From contig SHUG01000003.1 of assembly GCA_009694735.1 (NCBI GenBank), positions 1-64,000 on the forward strand: a stretch of DNA of 64,000 nt, in the 5' to 3' direction. Source of the DNA: Acidobacteriota bacterium (lineage in GTDB: Bacteria; Acidobacteriota; Vicinamibacteria; Vicinamibacterales; UBA2999). The stretch's first letter is position 1; every line of letters starts with the position of its first letter. The position numbers and the translations under genes are program-made. Positions 49,786 through 61,498 of the stretch are shown one piece after another. The notes beneath the pieces are model-generated. The model was not told where the DNA came from, ran no database searches, and was given only the letters and a program-made list of their open reading frames with translations.

Positions 49786-49800
49786 TGACGTGCCTGCAGT

Positions 49801-49806
49801 TAGAAT
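49801..49806 (+). promoter_or_regulatory. -10 box close to the zinc-ribbon gene start
   Basis: TAGAAT ends 11 bases before ATG 49818 and no Shine-Dalgarno sequence is seen, similar to rex and the CHAD gene. Confidence 0.35.
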
Positions 49807-49817
49807 AGCGAATAACG

Positions 49818-50018
49818 ATGAAATGTCGCTCGTGCCCCGCCGAAATTGCGGCTAACGCCCTCATTTGCTACAAGTGCGGCACCGCCACCGAGGAGCCGCG
49901 GATCACCCCGCCGGCATCGCGTCCGCGGCGCTCGCGCCTGCCACTGGCGGGCCTGGTGCTGTTGGGGCTGGCGCTGGCGGCGGTCGTCCGCCAGGTGGCG
50001 TGCGGAAGCCTGTTATGA
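49818..50018 (+). CDS. small zinc-ribbon membrane protein
   Basis: 66-aa protein with a zinc ribbon CRSC...CYKC (residues 3-20) and one C-terminal membrane helix (LPLAGLVLLGLALAAVV). Such zinc-ribbon plus TM proteins are common and poorly characterised. It lies 40 bases before the phosphatase gene and could be its membrane partner. Confidence 0.65.
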   Translation: MKCRSCPAEIAANALICYKCGTATEEPRITPPASRPRRSRLPLAGLVLLGLALAAVVRQVACGSLL

Positions 50019-50058
50019 TGAGGCGTTCGGGCCTCCCAAATGGCGCCCGCTCGTCCCT

Positions 50059-51672
50059 ATGGCAAATGCGCGGCTCGAAGTAAACGACGGCCTCGGCCAG
50101 CGAATCGTCCCGATTACGAAGGCCCAGCTGATGATCGGCCGCCGTCCCGAGAGCGACCTGCGCCTCGTCGGCACCGACGTCTCGCGCGAACACGCCGAGA
50201 TCGTCGAGATCGATGGCGAGTGGCTGCTGCGCGACAAGGGGTCGCGCTATGGCACCTTCGTCAACGGCGAATCGGTCACCGAACACAAGCTCACGCACGG
50301 CGACAAGGTGCAGTTCGGCCGGGCCAGCGGCGCCGACGTCGTGTTCCTGACCGGCGATGCGCCCGCGCACGCCGACCGCTCGCAGGCCAGCGCCGTCAAC
50401 GACCTGCGCCAGCTCGCCGCGCTGCTCGAAGGCCTGCGCGCGCTCGGCTCGGGCCGCGTCCTCGACGAAGTGCTCGCGCTGGTGCTCGACGCCGCCATCG
50501 ACGTGGCCGGCGCCGAACGCGGCTTCATCATGTTGGCGGCGACCGGCCAACCGCTGGAGTTGAAGCTGGCGCGCGCGAAAGGCCGCATTACCCTGCCCGC
50601 CACCGGTTTCAACACCAGCCGCAAGATCCCCGAAGAGGTCTTTGCCACCGGCGAACTGAAGATCTTTGCCGACCTGCTCGATGGCGACCTCGCCAACGTG
50701 CACATGGGCACGGTGGCGCTTGGCATTCGCCACGTGGCCTGCATTCCGCTGCGCATGGTCCGCTACCTGGATCGTGCCGACATGGCGAGCGAGACCAAGA
50801 ACATCGGCGTGCTCTATCTCGACAGCCGCGAGAAGGGCAGCCTGCTCGCGCCGCATACCCGCACGGCGCTCGACACACTGGCCAACGAGGCCGGCGTGGC
50901 CATCGAGAACGCCCGGCTCTATCGCGAGACGCTCGATAAGGCCCGCCTCGAGCACGAGCTGAAGCTCGCCGCGGAAATCCAGCGCGCGCTTCTGCCCGAG
51001 GGTACGCACAACGGTGTCTTCTTCGAGTCGGCCGGCACCTCGCTCCAGGCCCGTTCGATTGGCGGCGACTTCTTCGATCTGATCGACACGCCCGACGGCA
51101 TGTTCGGATTCTTGTGCGGCGACGTCGCCGGCAAGGGGCCGGCGGCGGCGCTGCTCACGGCCAAGATCATGGGTATCTTCTCGGCCTTCGCGTCGATCGG
51201 CGACGACCCGGCGCAGACGGTAAACCACATCAACAAGGTGTTGACCCGTCGTCAGATCGACGCGCGCTATGCCACCCTGATGTACGGGCAGTTGGCGCCG
51301 ACCGGCAAGCTGGTGTTCTGCAACGCCGGCCACAACCCACCGCTCATCTACGGCGTCGACGGCTTGCGCCGCATCGAGGTGGGCGGCATGCCGGTTGGTT
51401 TGTTCGAGATGGCGCCGTACTCCGCCGATTCGGTGGACCTGAAGCCCGGCGACACCATGGTGCTCTACAGCGACGGCGTCACCGAAGCGCACAACGTCAA
51501 CGGTGACGAGTTTGGTGAAGAGCGCATGGTCGAGGTGCTCGAACGCCACCACCAGGAACCCGCGACCGTCGTGCTCGAGAAGCTGGTCGACGCCGTCACG
51601 ACGTTCGCGCACGGCGCCGAGCAGTACGACGATGTGACGGCGCTGATCGTGAAGTACACCGGACCGTCATGA
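50059..51672 (+). CDS. FHA-GAF-PP2C (SpoIIE-type) serine phosphatase
   Basis: 537 aa from ATG 50059. The FHA domain (residues 5-95) has IGRRPESDLRL, SREHAEI and SRYGTFVNG for phosphothreonine binding. A GAF domain covers about 110-300. The SpoIIE/PP2C phosphatase (about 315-537) has RSIGGDFFDLI, CGDVAGKGPAAALL and DDVTALIVKY metal motifs. It probably dephosphorylates an anti-sigma or similar regulator in response to GAF ligands. Longer in-frame sequence upstream overlaps the zinc-ribbon gene and is not coding. Confidence 0.9.
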   Translation: MANARLEVNDGLGQRIVPITKAQLMIGRRPESDLRLVGTDVSREHAEIVEIDGEWLLRDKGSRYGTFVNGESVTEHKLTHGDKVQFGRASGADVVFLTGDAPAHADRSQASAVNDLRQLAALLEGLRALGSGRVLDEVLALVLDAAIDVAGAERGFIMLAATGQPLELKLARAKGRITLPATGFNTSRKIPEEVFATGELKIFADLLDGDLANVHMGTVALGIRHVACIPLRMVRYLDRADMASETKNIGVLYLDSREKGSLLAPHTRTALDTLANEAGVAIENARLYRETLDKARLEHELKLAAEIQRALLPEGTHNGVFFESAGTSLQARSIGGDFFDLIDTPDGMFGFLCGDVAGKGPAAALLTAKIMGIFSAFASIGDDPAQTVNHINKVLTRRQIDARYATLMYGQLAPTGKLVFCNAGHNPPLIYGVDGLRRIEVGGMPVGLFEMAPYSADSVDLKPGDTMVLYSDGVTEAHNVNGDEFGEERMVEVLERHHQEPATVVLEKLVDAVTTFAHGAEQYDDVTALIVKYTGPS

Positions 51673-51944
51673 CCACGGTGGCGCGCGTCGCCATCGGGCT
51701 GTGGGCGGTCCTCGCGCTGGTGGTGTTCAGCGTGACCTTCGACTGGCAGACCCGCAAGGCGGGACTGCTGTTCGCCAGCCATCAGGTGCAGCGCCACGCC
51801 GCCGGCCTCCCGGTCGCCACCATCACCGAGGGCTTCCGCCCCATGGTGCGCTCGGCCGCCCTTCGGTCGAGCGCCTGGCTGGGCCTCAGTCTGATCACCG
51901 GCGTCATCGCGACGGTCGCGGCCTCACGAGCGTCGAAACAGTAG
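51669..51944 (+). CDS. small two-helix membrane protein
   Basis: 91-aa protein with two hydrophobic segments (VAIGLWAVLALVVFSVTF and WLGLSLITGVIATVAA). Its start overlaps the phosphatase stop (ATGA), so it is cotranslated. I do not recognise a family. The next gene starts immediately after its stop. Confidence 0.6.
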   Translation: MTTVARVAIGLWAVLALVVFSVTFDWQTRKAGLLFASHQVQRHAAGLPVATITEGFRPMVRSAALRSSAWLGLSLITGVIATVAASRASKQ

Positions 51945-53156
51945 ATGTTGGATTCGCTGATTTACGACTGGAACAAAATCGGCGCGCCGGCGGTGCCCAA
52001 ACGGGTGATGCTGAACGACGAGACGTTGCGCGACGGCTTGCAGTCGCCGTCGGTGAAGACGCCCACCATCGCCCAGAAGATCAAGATCCTCCATCTGATC
52101 GATCGGCTCGGCATCGATACCGCCGACATCGGCTTGCCGGGAGCCGGCCCGCACGTCGTCCAGGACGTGGAGCGGCTCGCGCGCGAGATTGTCGGCGCGC
52201 GGTTAAAGGTGCGCGCCAACTGCGCGGCACGGACGATCATCAGCGACATTCGGCCGATCGCGGAGATTACCCAGCGCACGGGTCTGCCGATTGAGGTGGG
52301 CACGTTCATCGGCTCGTCGCCGATCCGCCAGTACACCGAGGGCTGGACGATCGACTGGCTGTTGAAGAGCACCGAAGACGCCATTACGTTTGCCGTGGGC
52401 GAAGGCCTCGATGTCATGTACGTGACCGAGGACACGACACGGGCTGATCCGGAAACGTTGCGCCGGTTGTACGTCTGCGCCATTCGCGCCGGGGCCAAGC
52501 GGATTTGCCTCGCCGACACCGTCGGGCACGCCACCCCGTGGGGCGCCACCGCCGTGGTCAAGTTCGCGGCGCAGGTGATCAAGGACGAAGGCGCCGATGT
52601 CGGCATCGACTGGCACGGTCATCGCGATCGTGACCTGGCCATCATCAACAGCATCGCCGCACTCGAAGCCGGCGCTTCGCGCGTGCACGCCGCCGCCCTG
52701 GGAATTGGCGAACGCGTCGGCAATACTCCGATGGACCTGCTGCTTGTGAACCTGGTCGTGATGGGCTTCATCGAGCGCGACCTCACGGCGCTGATGCCGT
52801 ACTGCGACGCGGTGTCCGAGGCCTGCGGCGTCCCGATTCCCGACAACTATCCCGTCGTCGGCAGGGATGCCTTCCGCACCGCGACCGGGGTGCACGCCGC
52901 CGCGGTCGTGAAGGCCTGGCGCAAGGGTGACATCGAGCTGATGGACGCGGTCTACTCGTCGATTCCCGCCAGCCTCGTCGGCCGGCACCAGGAGATCGAA
53001 GTCGGCCCGATGTCAGGGAAGTCGAACGTGTTGTTCTGGTTGGAGCAGCACGGCATTCCGGCCACTGACCCGGTCGTCGATCGTGTCTTCGCGAAAGCCA
53101 AAGAGTCGACGACGGTCCTAACAGAAGCCGAAATTCTCGCGGAAGTTTACCGCTAG
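51945..53156 (+). CDS. LeuA/homocitrate-synthase-like DRE-TIM metallolyase
   Basis: 403-aa TIM-barrel enzyme with the DRE-TIM opening NDETLRDGLQSPS, metal-binding HxH in DWHGHRDRDLA, and GIGERVGNTPMDLL. It resembles isopropylmalate and homocitrate synthases but lacks the LeuA C-terminal regulatory domain. The usual HGHND motif is HGHRD here, so the substrate may differ. It condenses an acyl-CoA with a 2-oxoacid; which one is unknown. Confidence 0.8.
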   Translation: MLDSLIYDWNKIGAPAVPKRVMLNDETLRDGLQSPSVKTPTIAQKIKILHLIDRLGIDTADIGLPGAGPHVVQDVERLAREIVGARLKVRANCAARTIISDIRPIAEITQRTGLPIEVGTFIGSSPIRQYTEGWTIDWLLKSTEDAITFAVGEGLDVMYVTEDTTRADPETLRRLYVCAIRAGAKRICLADTVGHATPWGATAVVKFAAQVIKDEGADVGIDWHGHRDRDLAIINSIAALEAGASRVHAAALGIGERVGNTPMDLLLVNLVVMGFIERDLTALMPYCDAVSEACGVPIPDNYPVVGRDAFRTATGVHAAAVVKAWRKGDIELMDAVYSSIPASLVGRHQEIEVGPMSGKSNVLFWLEQHGIPATDPVVDRVFAKAKESTTVLTEAEILAEVYR

Positions 53157-53159
53157 TCG

Positions 53160-53217
53160 GTCCGCCTAAAGGCGGACGCCACATTTACTTGCCTGTAGCG
53201 TCCGGCTTTAGCCGGAC
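53160..53217. repeat. dyad repeat made of two small hairpins
   Basis: Arms 53160-53183 and 53194-53217 are inverted copies differing at three of 24 positions. Each arm is itself a hairpin: TCCGCC-TAAA-GGCGGA on the left and GTCCGGCT-TT-AGCCGGAC on the right. Two of the three differences are compensatory within the small stems. It lies between convergent genes and may terminate both. Confidence 0.6.
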
Positions 53218-53222
53218 TGCCG

Positions 53223-54113
53223 CTAGTTCTTCAACAGCCGCGCTTCGATTTCCGGCAGCGCCACCACCACCACCTCACCCACCACTTGCAGGCTGCGCGC
53301 TGACACGGCGTCGAGCGTGTCTTGCGCGGTGTGCCATGCCGGGTAATCGAGATCGATGATGTCGAGCGAGGGTACCCCGGCCTTGAGGAACGGGAGGTGG
53401 TCGTCTTCAACGGCCATCGACTCGGTGATGAAGTGCGCCTGGTGTCCGAGCCGTCGCGCCACGCTCCACACGATGTCAGTCAGCCAGGGCGTCGAATTGG
53501 TCTCGCGCCGGATGTTCAGCTGGCGATCGCCGATCATGTCGAGCAGGATCATCGCGCGCAGCGACTTGAGCGTGCCGGCCGTGCGCGCGACCTCGACGTA
53601 ATGGCGGCTGCCGTAAGTGTTGTCGGTGCCCTGCCATGCGCCGGTGGCTTCTTCGCCATCGAGGAACAGTAACTCAATCGTGAAGGGGAGCTGCGGGCGC
53701 GCCTTAATCACCCGCGCCAGTTCGAGCAGCGCCGCCGTGCTGGAGGCGCCGTCGCTGGCGCCGACGAAGCGGAATTCGCGGAACAACTTGGTGTCGAAGT
53801 GGCTCGCCAACACGATGCGCTCGGCGCGCTGGCCCGGGATGGTCGCGATCAGGTTGACCATTTTGATCGGCCCAATCGGCGTGGTCGCCGTCCAGGCCTG
53901 TTCGACGGTCTTGAGGCCGACCGCCGCCAGCGTCTTGGTGATGTACACGCGATTCTTGACGATGCCCGGCGAGCCCGAGGGCCGCGGCCCGATGGCCACT
54001 TGCTGGCGCAAGTGTTCCCACGCCCTGGAGCTGTCGAACGCCGCCGGCGCCTGAGCGGAAACCGTCAGCGACAACAGCACGCCGCTAATCGCCAATTGGA
54101 TCAATCGAATCAC
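53223..54113 (-). CDS. exported M28-family metallopeptidase / glutaminyl-cyclase-like
   Basis: About 296 aa from GTG 54113 (GGGTGA upstream); ATG 54152 is an alternative. A signal peptide ends near LTVSAQA. M28 zinc ligands are visible: His/Asp in ASHFDTK, Asp in GASDGASS, Glu pair in LDGEEATGAW, Asp in VEDDHLPF and His in PAWHTAQDT. The DGEEA and overall size fit glutaminyl-peptide cyclotransferases as well as aminopeptidases. It acts outside the cytoplasm. Confidence 0.82.
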   Translation of the reverse strand: MIRLIQLAISGVLLSLTVSAQAPAAFDSSRAWEHLRQQVAIGPRPSGSPGIVKNRVYITKTLAAVGLKTVEQAWTATTPIGPIKMVNLIATIPGQRAERIVLASHFDTKLFREFRFVGASDGASSTAALLELARVIKARPQLPFTIELLFLDGEEATGAWQGTDNTYGSRHYVEVARTAGTLKSLRAMILLDMIGDRQLNIRRETNSTPWLTDIVWSVARRLGHQAHFITESMAVEDDHLPFLKAGVPSLDIIDLDYPAWHTAQDTLDAVSARSLQVVGEVVVVALPEIEARLLKN

Positions 54114-54170
54114 GAATTCACCCGAATCGCCATTCACCCAACAATCAATCAATCGTCAATCGGTCGTTCG

Positions 54171-55463
<1,293 letters not shown>

Positions 55464-55530
55464 AGGATGATCCGATTCATTCTAGATCACCCGCCCAGCG
55501 CCGTCACGGATTGAGTGCGCGGCCGGGGAT

Positions 55531-56213
55531 CTATTCGGCCTTGGCCGGCCCGGCCCCGGTGTGCCGGACGTCCTTGGCCGACAGGATGAAGATGACGTCT
55601 TCCGCCACGTTGGTGGCGTGGTCGCCGATGCGCTCGAGGTGGCGGGAAATCAGGATCAGGTCCAGCGCCGGCTCGATGGTGACCGGATCCTGCAGCATGT
55701 AGGTCAACAGCTCGCGGAAAATCTGGGTCTTGAGGGCATCGAGCGTGTCGTCCTGCGCCAGCACCGCCTCGGCCAGGGCAATGTCGCGGCGGACAAAGGC
55801 GTCGAGGGCGTCGCGCAGCATCGACTGCGCCAGCTCGCCCATCCGCGGGATGTCAATCAGCGGCTTGACCGGCGCGTGGCGCAGGTAGCGCTTGCCGGCC
55901 TCGCCGATGTTCACGGCCAGGTCGCCCACCCGCTCGAGGTCGGTGTTGATCTTGACGGCGGCGACGATCACGCGCAGATCGGCGGCCATCGGCTGGTGCA
56001 AGGCCAGCAACTTGAAACAGCGGTCGTCCAACTCGATGTGCAGGTCGTTGATGGGCTGGTCGCCAGCGAGCACGGCCTCGAGCGTCGCACTGTCACGGTC
56101 CATCAGGCCGCGCAGCGACTCGCGCACCCGTTCCTCGGCCAGGCCGCCCATGGCCAGCAAGCGCTGCTTGAGCGCGTCGAGTTCGTCCTGGAAGTGTCGA
56201 AACACGCGTTCCA

Positions 56214-56214
<1 letters not shown>
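55531..56214 (-). CDS. phoU: phosphate transport regulator PhoU
   Basis: 227-aa all-helical protein with two PhoU repeats containing ERVGDLAVNI and ERIGDHATNVAED metal-binding motifs. It links Pst to the PhoR kinase and keeps the Pho regulon off when phosphate is plentiful. ATG 56214 overlaps the pstB stop (TGATG); GTG 56223 is an alternative start. Confidence 0.94.
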
Positions 56215-57049
<835 letters not shown>

Positions 57050-57053
<4 letters not shown>

Positions 57054-57892
57054 ATGCGCCCCCGGCGCTGTTGGCGGTCCCGGACGACAATGGCGATCGC
57101 GTTCATCGACAACAGCAGCACCATGAGCACAAGAATACCAGCGGCGGCGTTCGCCTTGAACTCGGGTTGTGGCCGCGAAACCCAGTTGAAGACCTGGATC
57201 GGCAGCACGGTGAACTTCGACCAGATCCCGTCGGGCGCGAACGGGATGTAGGTGAGCGCGCCGATGGTGATCAGCGGCGCGGTTTCGCCGACCGCTCGTG
57301 ACAGCGCCAGGATCAGGCCGGTGAGCACGCCCGGCAGGGCCATCGGCAGCACCTGGTTCCAAATCGTCTGCCACTTGGTGGCGCCGAGCGCGTATGAGCC
57401 TTCACGGATGGAATTAGGCACGGTTCGCAAGGCCTCGCGGGTGGACAGAATCACCACCGGCAGCGCCAGCAGCGCCAGGGTCGCGGCGCCGGCCAGCACG
57501 CTCTGGCCCATGCCCATCAAGCGGACGAACAGCCCCAGGCCCAGCAGGCCATAGATGATCGACGGCACCGCCGCGAGGTTCGAGATGTTGAGCTCGATGA
57601 AGCGCGCCATGCGGCTGCGCGAGCCGTATTCCTCGAGGAAGATCGCCGCGGCCACGCCGATCGGCAGCGCCAGCGCGCCGGTGAGCGCAATCACCCAGAT
57701 GCTGCCCATCAGGGCGTGGTAGACACCGGCCTCTTCGGGCTTGCGTGACGCGATGTTAGTGAGGAACTGGAAGCTCAGGCGACCGGCGCCGTCCGAGACG
57801 ATGTCGAAGACCAGCGCGGCCAGCGCCGCCAGTGCGATCACCAGCGCGCTGAGCGACACCAACTGGAAGATCAGGTCGGCGTGCTTCCTCAT
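57050..57892 (-). CDS. pstA: phosphate ABC transporter permease PstA
   Basis: 280-aa permease with six membrane helices and the EAA-type loop [22 protein letters not shown] (first 20 residues). [12 protein letters not shown] and a PLITIGAL segment are typical of PstA. It overlaps pstC by 4 bp. It forms the membrane channel with PstC. Confidence 0.95.
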
Positions 57893-58812
57893 GCGTATTC
57901 CTCGCGGTAGCGCTCTCGCAGCCAGGTGCTGATCAGGTTGAGGCTGAAGGTCATCACGAACAGCAGCATGCCGACCGCGAAGATCGTTCGATACTCGAGG
58001 GTCCCCTGGGGCGTGTCACCGAGCGACACCTGGACGATGTAGGCAGTCATGGTTTCGATCGGCACGAACGGATTGCCGGTGAGGCGCGGCTGCTGGCCCG
58101 CGGCAATCGCCACGATCATCGTCTCGCCAATCGCGCGCGAGACCCCGAGAATGAAGGCGGCGGTAATGCCGGAGAACGCGGCGGGGACGACGACCCTGAG
58201 CGCGGTCTGCATGCGTGTCGCGCCCAGCGCGTATGAGCCTTCGCGCAGGCCCTGCGGCACGGCGCGCATCGCGTCTTCCGACAGCGACGACACCAGCGGC
58301 AGGATCATCAGGCCCATCACCAGCCCGGGGCTGAGCGCGTTGAAGCCCGAAAGGGTGGGGAAGACCTGCTGCAGCAGCGGCGTGACAAACATCAGGGCGA
58401 AGTAGCCGTAGACCACCGTCGGCACGCCCGCCAGGATCTCCAGCACCGGCTTGACGACTCGGCGGAAGCCGCTCGGCGAGTATTCACTCAGGTAGATCGC
58501 CGAGAGCAAGCCCATCGGCAAGGCGACGACCATGGCAATGCTCGACACCAGCATGGTGCCGGCCACCAGCGGCAACACGCCGAACTTCTGGTTCGAGAAC
58601 AGCGGGGTCCACTCGGTGCCGGTCAGAAAGTCGAGTACCGGTACCTCGCGCAGGAACTCGTAGGTCTCAATTGCCAGCACGGCAATGATGCCGGCGGTGG
58701 TGAGCACTGAGAGCGCGGCGCACAGGAACAGCGCCCGCTCGATGATCCATTCGCCTTTCAGCAGGCTCAAGGCGCCCCGAGCACGTCGCGGGGCCAGCGT
58801 CCGGGTCGTCAT
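57889..58812 (-). CDS. pstC: phosphate ABC transporter permease PstC
   Basis: 307-aa permease with six helices; [21 protein letters not shown] and the EAA loop [19 protein letters not shown] are PstC hallmarks. It lies 9 bp after pstS. Pst imports phosphate at low concentration. Confidence 0.95.
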   Translation of the reverse strand: MTTRTLAPRRARGALSLLKGEWIIERALFLCAALSVLTTAGIIAVLAIETYEFLREVPVLDFLTGTEWTPLFSNQKFGVLPLVAGTMLVSSIAMVVALPMGLLSAIYLSEYSPSGFRRVVKPVLEILAGVPTVVYGYFALMFVTPLLQQVFPTLSGFNALSPGLVMGLMILPLVSSLSEDAMRAVPQGLREGSYALGATRMQTALRVVVPAAFSGITAAFILGVSRAIGETMIVAIAAGQQPRLTGNPFVPIETMTAYIVQVSLGDTPQGTLEYRTIFAVGMLLFVMTFSLNLISTWLRERYREEYA

Positions 58813-58821
58813 GACGCTGCG

Positions 58822-59856
58822 CTACTGCGCGCGTTCCTTGTTGAGCAGCTGATCGATGGTGACGCCGACGGTGTTCTGTCCGGAGAACACCGAGCCGGTG
58901 TGGCGCTTGGCGAAGCGGTCGGTGACCATGCCGTAGATCTCCGGGCCCAGGCCCACGTAGTTCACTTCGCGGACCAGGGTTTCGGCGTTCTTCATGTAGA
59001 ACTCCACGAACTTCTGCACTTCCGGACGCTCGGCGGCCTTCTTCGAGATGTAAATGAACACCGGCCGCGACAGCGGCTGGTAGGTGCCAGTCTTGATTGA
59101 GTCAGGCGACGGCAGCATCGGGCCGGCGCCGTTGTCGGCCTTCTCATCGTCCACCGGCACCAGCTTCAACCGTTCTGCGTTCTCTTCGTAATAGGCGAAG
59201 GGCAGGAAGCCCAGCGCGAGCTCGTCGCTGCTGATGCCCTGCACCAGCACGTTGTCGTCTTCGCTCGAGGTGAAGTCACCACGGCTGGCCTTGGCCTTGC
59301 CGTTGATGGCTTCGGTAAAGTAATCGTAGGTGCCCGAGTCAACGCCGGCGCCAAACAGGTGAATCTCGCGATCCGGCCAGGTGGCGCGAATCTGGTTCCA
59401 CTTCTTCACCTTGGCCTGCGCATCCGGCGCCCACAGCGTCTTCAGTTCGGCCACCGTGATCTTGTCAGCCCACGCGGCCTTCGGGTTCACCGCGATGGCA
59501 ATGCCGTCGTAGGCCACCGGCATCTCGATGAACTCGATGCCCGACTTGGTGCAGGCTGCCACCTCGCTGGCGCTGATCGGACGCGAGGCATCGCTGATGT
59601 CGATTTCACCGCGGCAGAACTTCTGGAAGCCACCGCCCGTGCCGGAGATCCCGACGGTCACGTTGATGTTCTGGTTGGACTTCTGGAATTCCTCGGCGAC
59701 TGCCTCGCTGATCGGAAACACCGTGCTGGACCCGTCAAGCGTCACGAGAGCCGTGCCCCCGGATGATGTGCCGCTGGATGAGCTGCCGCCACAGGCGGCA
59801 AGCGTGAAAACCAGCACCACGAGGGGCGCGACGTGACGGACAGGGGACAGCAACAT
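58822..59856 (-). CDS. pstS: phosphate-binding lipoprotein PstS
   Basis: About 344 aa. The N-terminal lipobox is FTLAACGG, followed by a Ser/Gly linker and the phosphate-binding loops DGSSTVFPISEAVAEEF, SGTGGGFQKFCRGEIDI and GAGVDSGTYDYF. ATG 59856 is chosen; GTG 59862 overlaps the ppx stop by one base. No convincing Pho box is seen, because the region upstream is ppx coding sequence. Confidence 0.95.
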   Translation of the reverse strand: MLLSPVRHVAPLVVLVFTLAACGGSSSSGTSSGGTALVTLDGSSTVFPISEAVAEEFQKSNQNINVTVGISGTGGGFQKFCRGEIDISDASRPISASEVAACTKSGIEFIEMPVAYDGIAIAVNPKAAWADKITVAELKTLWAPDAQAKVKKWNQIRATWPDREIHLFGAGVDSGTYDYFTEAINGKAKASRGDFTSSEDDNVLVQGISSDELALGFLPFAYYEENAERLKLVPVDDEKADNGAGPMLPSPDSIKTGTYQPLSRPVFIYISKKAAERPEVQKFVEFYMKNAETLVREVNYVGLGPEIYGMVTDRFAKRHTGSVFSGQNTVGVTIDQLLNKERAQ

Positions 59857-59861
59857 GGTCA

Positions 59862-61469
59862 CTAGCCTACGCGGCGGGGGTTTCGCGGTAGTTTCTGGCG
59901 TGTTAATTCCGTGTTAACGCCCTTGAGACCTTTCCGGTACGGCACCTTCTCAATCCAAATCTTCCGGTCGAGCGCCACCTCGAGCGCACGAGCCTGCCTA
60001 TGCGCCGCCCACACTTCCAGCTCGCCATCACCAACCGCCTGCACCTTGATGCGCAGCTCGCCCAGCCGCTCGCGAATCTCGAGGCCGCGCACCACGCCGT
60101 GGCGGCTGCGGTCGAGGGTTTCGGCAAGACGGAGGAACGCCGACAGGATCTCCACCGCGCGGCGGTGCTGCTTGCTGAGGTCCTGCTGGCCGATGTGATG
60201 ATCCTTCGGCGTCGCGCGACGGTGATAGCGCGTGACGAGCGCCATGATCTCGATCTCCTCCGGCTCGAACCCGCGCAGGTCGCCGTTCTTGATCAGGTAG
60301 TACGAGTGCCGATGATGCTTCTCGTAGCTGATGTGATTGCCGATGTCGTGGAGGAACCCGGCAAACTCCAGCCACTCGCGCTCGCGGTCGCCCAGGCCAT
60401 GAATCCGCTTGGTGAAATCGAACATCGTCAGAGCCAGCGCGGCGACCTGCCGGGAGTGTTCCGCCTCCCAGCGGCAGCGCTCCGCCAGCTCGACCACCGA
60501 ACGGCGGCGCACATCGGGATACGAGTCCACGCGCGCGATGTCCTTGCGATGGCGGTGGATGTAGTCGAGCAGCACGCCTTCGCGCAGCGCGAGATCACAG
60601 AGCGTGATCTCGTCCGCGCCCAGTTTTTTCAGCAGCGTATCGAGCAAAATGGCGCCCGCCACCATGAGGTCGGCGCGGCGGGAGTCCTGGCCGGGCAGGT
60701 GCATGCGCTCTTCAAGGTCCATCTCGACCGCGGCCTTGCGCAGCCGGCGCAAACTCTTCGCCGGCACGCGCAGGTTGCGCACTTCCTCCGGGGCCGTGCC
60801 GCGATCCATGGCGGTGGCCACGACGCCGAGCGACAGGATGGTGCCGGACGTGCCGATCACGCGGTCGTAGCCCGCCTCGACGAGGTGGCCGAGGTAGCGG
60901 TCGACTTGTTCGCTGATGAACTCGGTCATCTTGCGCTCGTCGCGGCTCGAGATCGGATCGGAGTCGACGAACCGCTCGGTGAGGCGGATGACGCCCAGCT
61001 TGAAGCTGCGCGCGAACTCGACCGCACTGCCGCTGCCGCGCGTGATCTCGACACTGCCGCCGCCGATGTCGATCACCACGGCACGCTTGGGCGTGTCGAC
61101 GCCGTAGACCGCCGACAGGTGGATCAGCCGCGCTTCTTCGGTACCGGTGATCAGTCGTGCGCGAATGCCGGTCTTGCGCTCGATGGCCTTGAGAAACGCA
61201 CCGCCGTTCTCGGCTTCGCGAGTGGCGCTGGTGGCGACGGCGAGAATCTCATCCACTTGATGCGACGTCGCGAGGCGCTGGAACTTCGACAGCGCCTGAA
61301 GTGCCGCGTGCATCGATTCAGGGGTGAGCTTCTTGCCGTCGAGGCCGCCGGCACCCAGCCGGACCATTTCCTTTTCGCGGTCAACGACCTCGAACGAAAA
61401 GTCAGGCCGGACGCGCACCACAATCATGTGGACCGAATTAGTGCCGATGTCGATGGCGGCGAGGCGCAT
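59862..61469 (-). CDS. ppx: exopolyphosphatase / pppGpp phosphohydrolase with HD domain
   Basis: 535 aa. Actin-like Ppx/GppA domain: AAIDIGTNSVHM, ATSATREA, VIDIGGGSVEI and GTSGTIL. The C-terminal part (about 330-535) has an HD-type region with FLHDIGNHISYEKHHRHS. It releases phosphate from polyphosphate or converts pppGpp. It leads the ppx-pst-phoU operon. Confidence 0.93.
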   Translation of the reverse strand: MRLAAIDIGTNSVHMIVVRVRPDFSFEVVDREKEMVRLGAGGLDGKKLTPESMHAALQALSKFQRLATSHQVDEILAVATSATREAENGGAFLKAIERKTGIRARLITGTEEARLIHLSAVYGVDTPKRAVVIDIGGGSVEITRGSGSAVEFARSFKLGVIRLTERFVDSDPISSRDERKMTEFISEQVDRYLGHLVEAGYDRVIGTSGTILSLGVVATAMDRGTAPEEVRNLRVPAKSLRRLRKAAVEMDLEERMHLPGQDSRRADLMVAGAILLDTLLKKLGADEITLCDLALREGVLLDYIHRHRKDIARVDSYPDVRRRSVVELAERCRWEAEHSRQVAALALTMFDFTKRIHGLGDREREWLEFAGFLHDIGNHISYEKHHRHSYYLIKNGDLRGFEPEEIEIMALVTRYHRRATPKDHHIGQQDLSKQHRRAVEILSAFLRLAETLDRSRHGVVRGLEIRERLGELRIKVQAVGDGELEVWAAHRQARALEVALDRKIWIEKVPYRKGLKGVNTELTRQKLPRNPRRVG

Positions 61470-61482
61470 GGGTAAAAAAGGT

Positions 61483-61488
61483 TAAAAT
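61483..61488 (+). promoter_or_regulatory. -10 box close to the CHAD gene start
   Basis: TAAAAT lies in a 29-bp AT-rich gap between divergent ppx and the CHAD gene, ending 10 bases before ATG 61499. A short or absent leader is implied. Confidence 0.4.
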
Positions 61489-61498
61489 TCATCCTAGC

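Noticed and set aside
49903-51612. 569-aa minus-strand open frame opposite the FHA-GAF-PP2C gene
   Set aside because: The plus-strand gene has several catalytic motifs; the minus frame has none.
59900-59930. Possible Pho box (GTGTTAA direct repeats) upstream of pstS
   Set aside because: The sequence encodes the conserved end of ppx and the spacing does not fit a Pho box; the pst genes are more likely transcribed from the ppx promoter.
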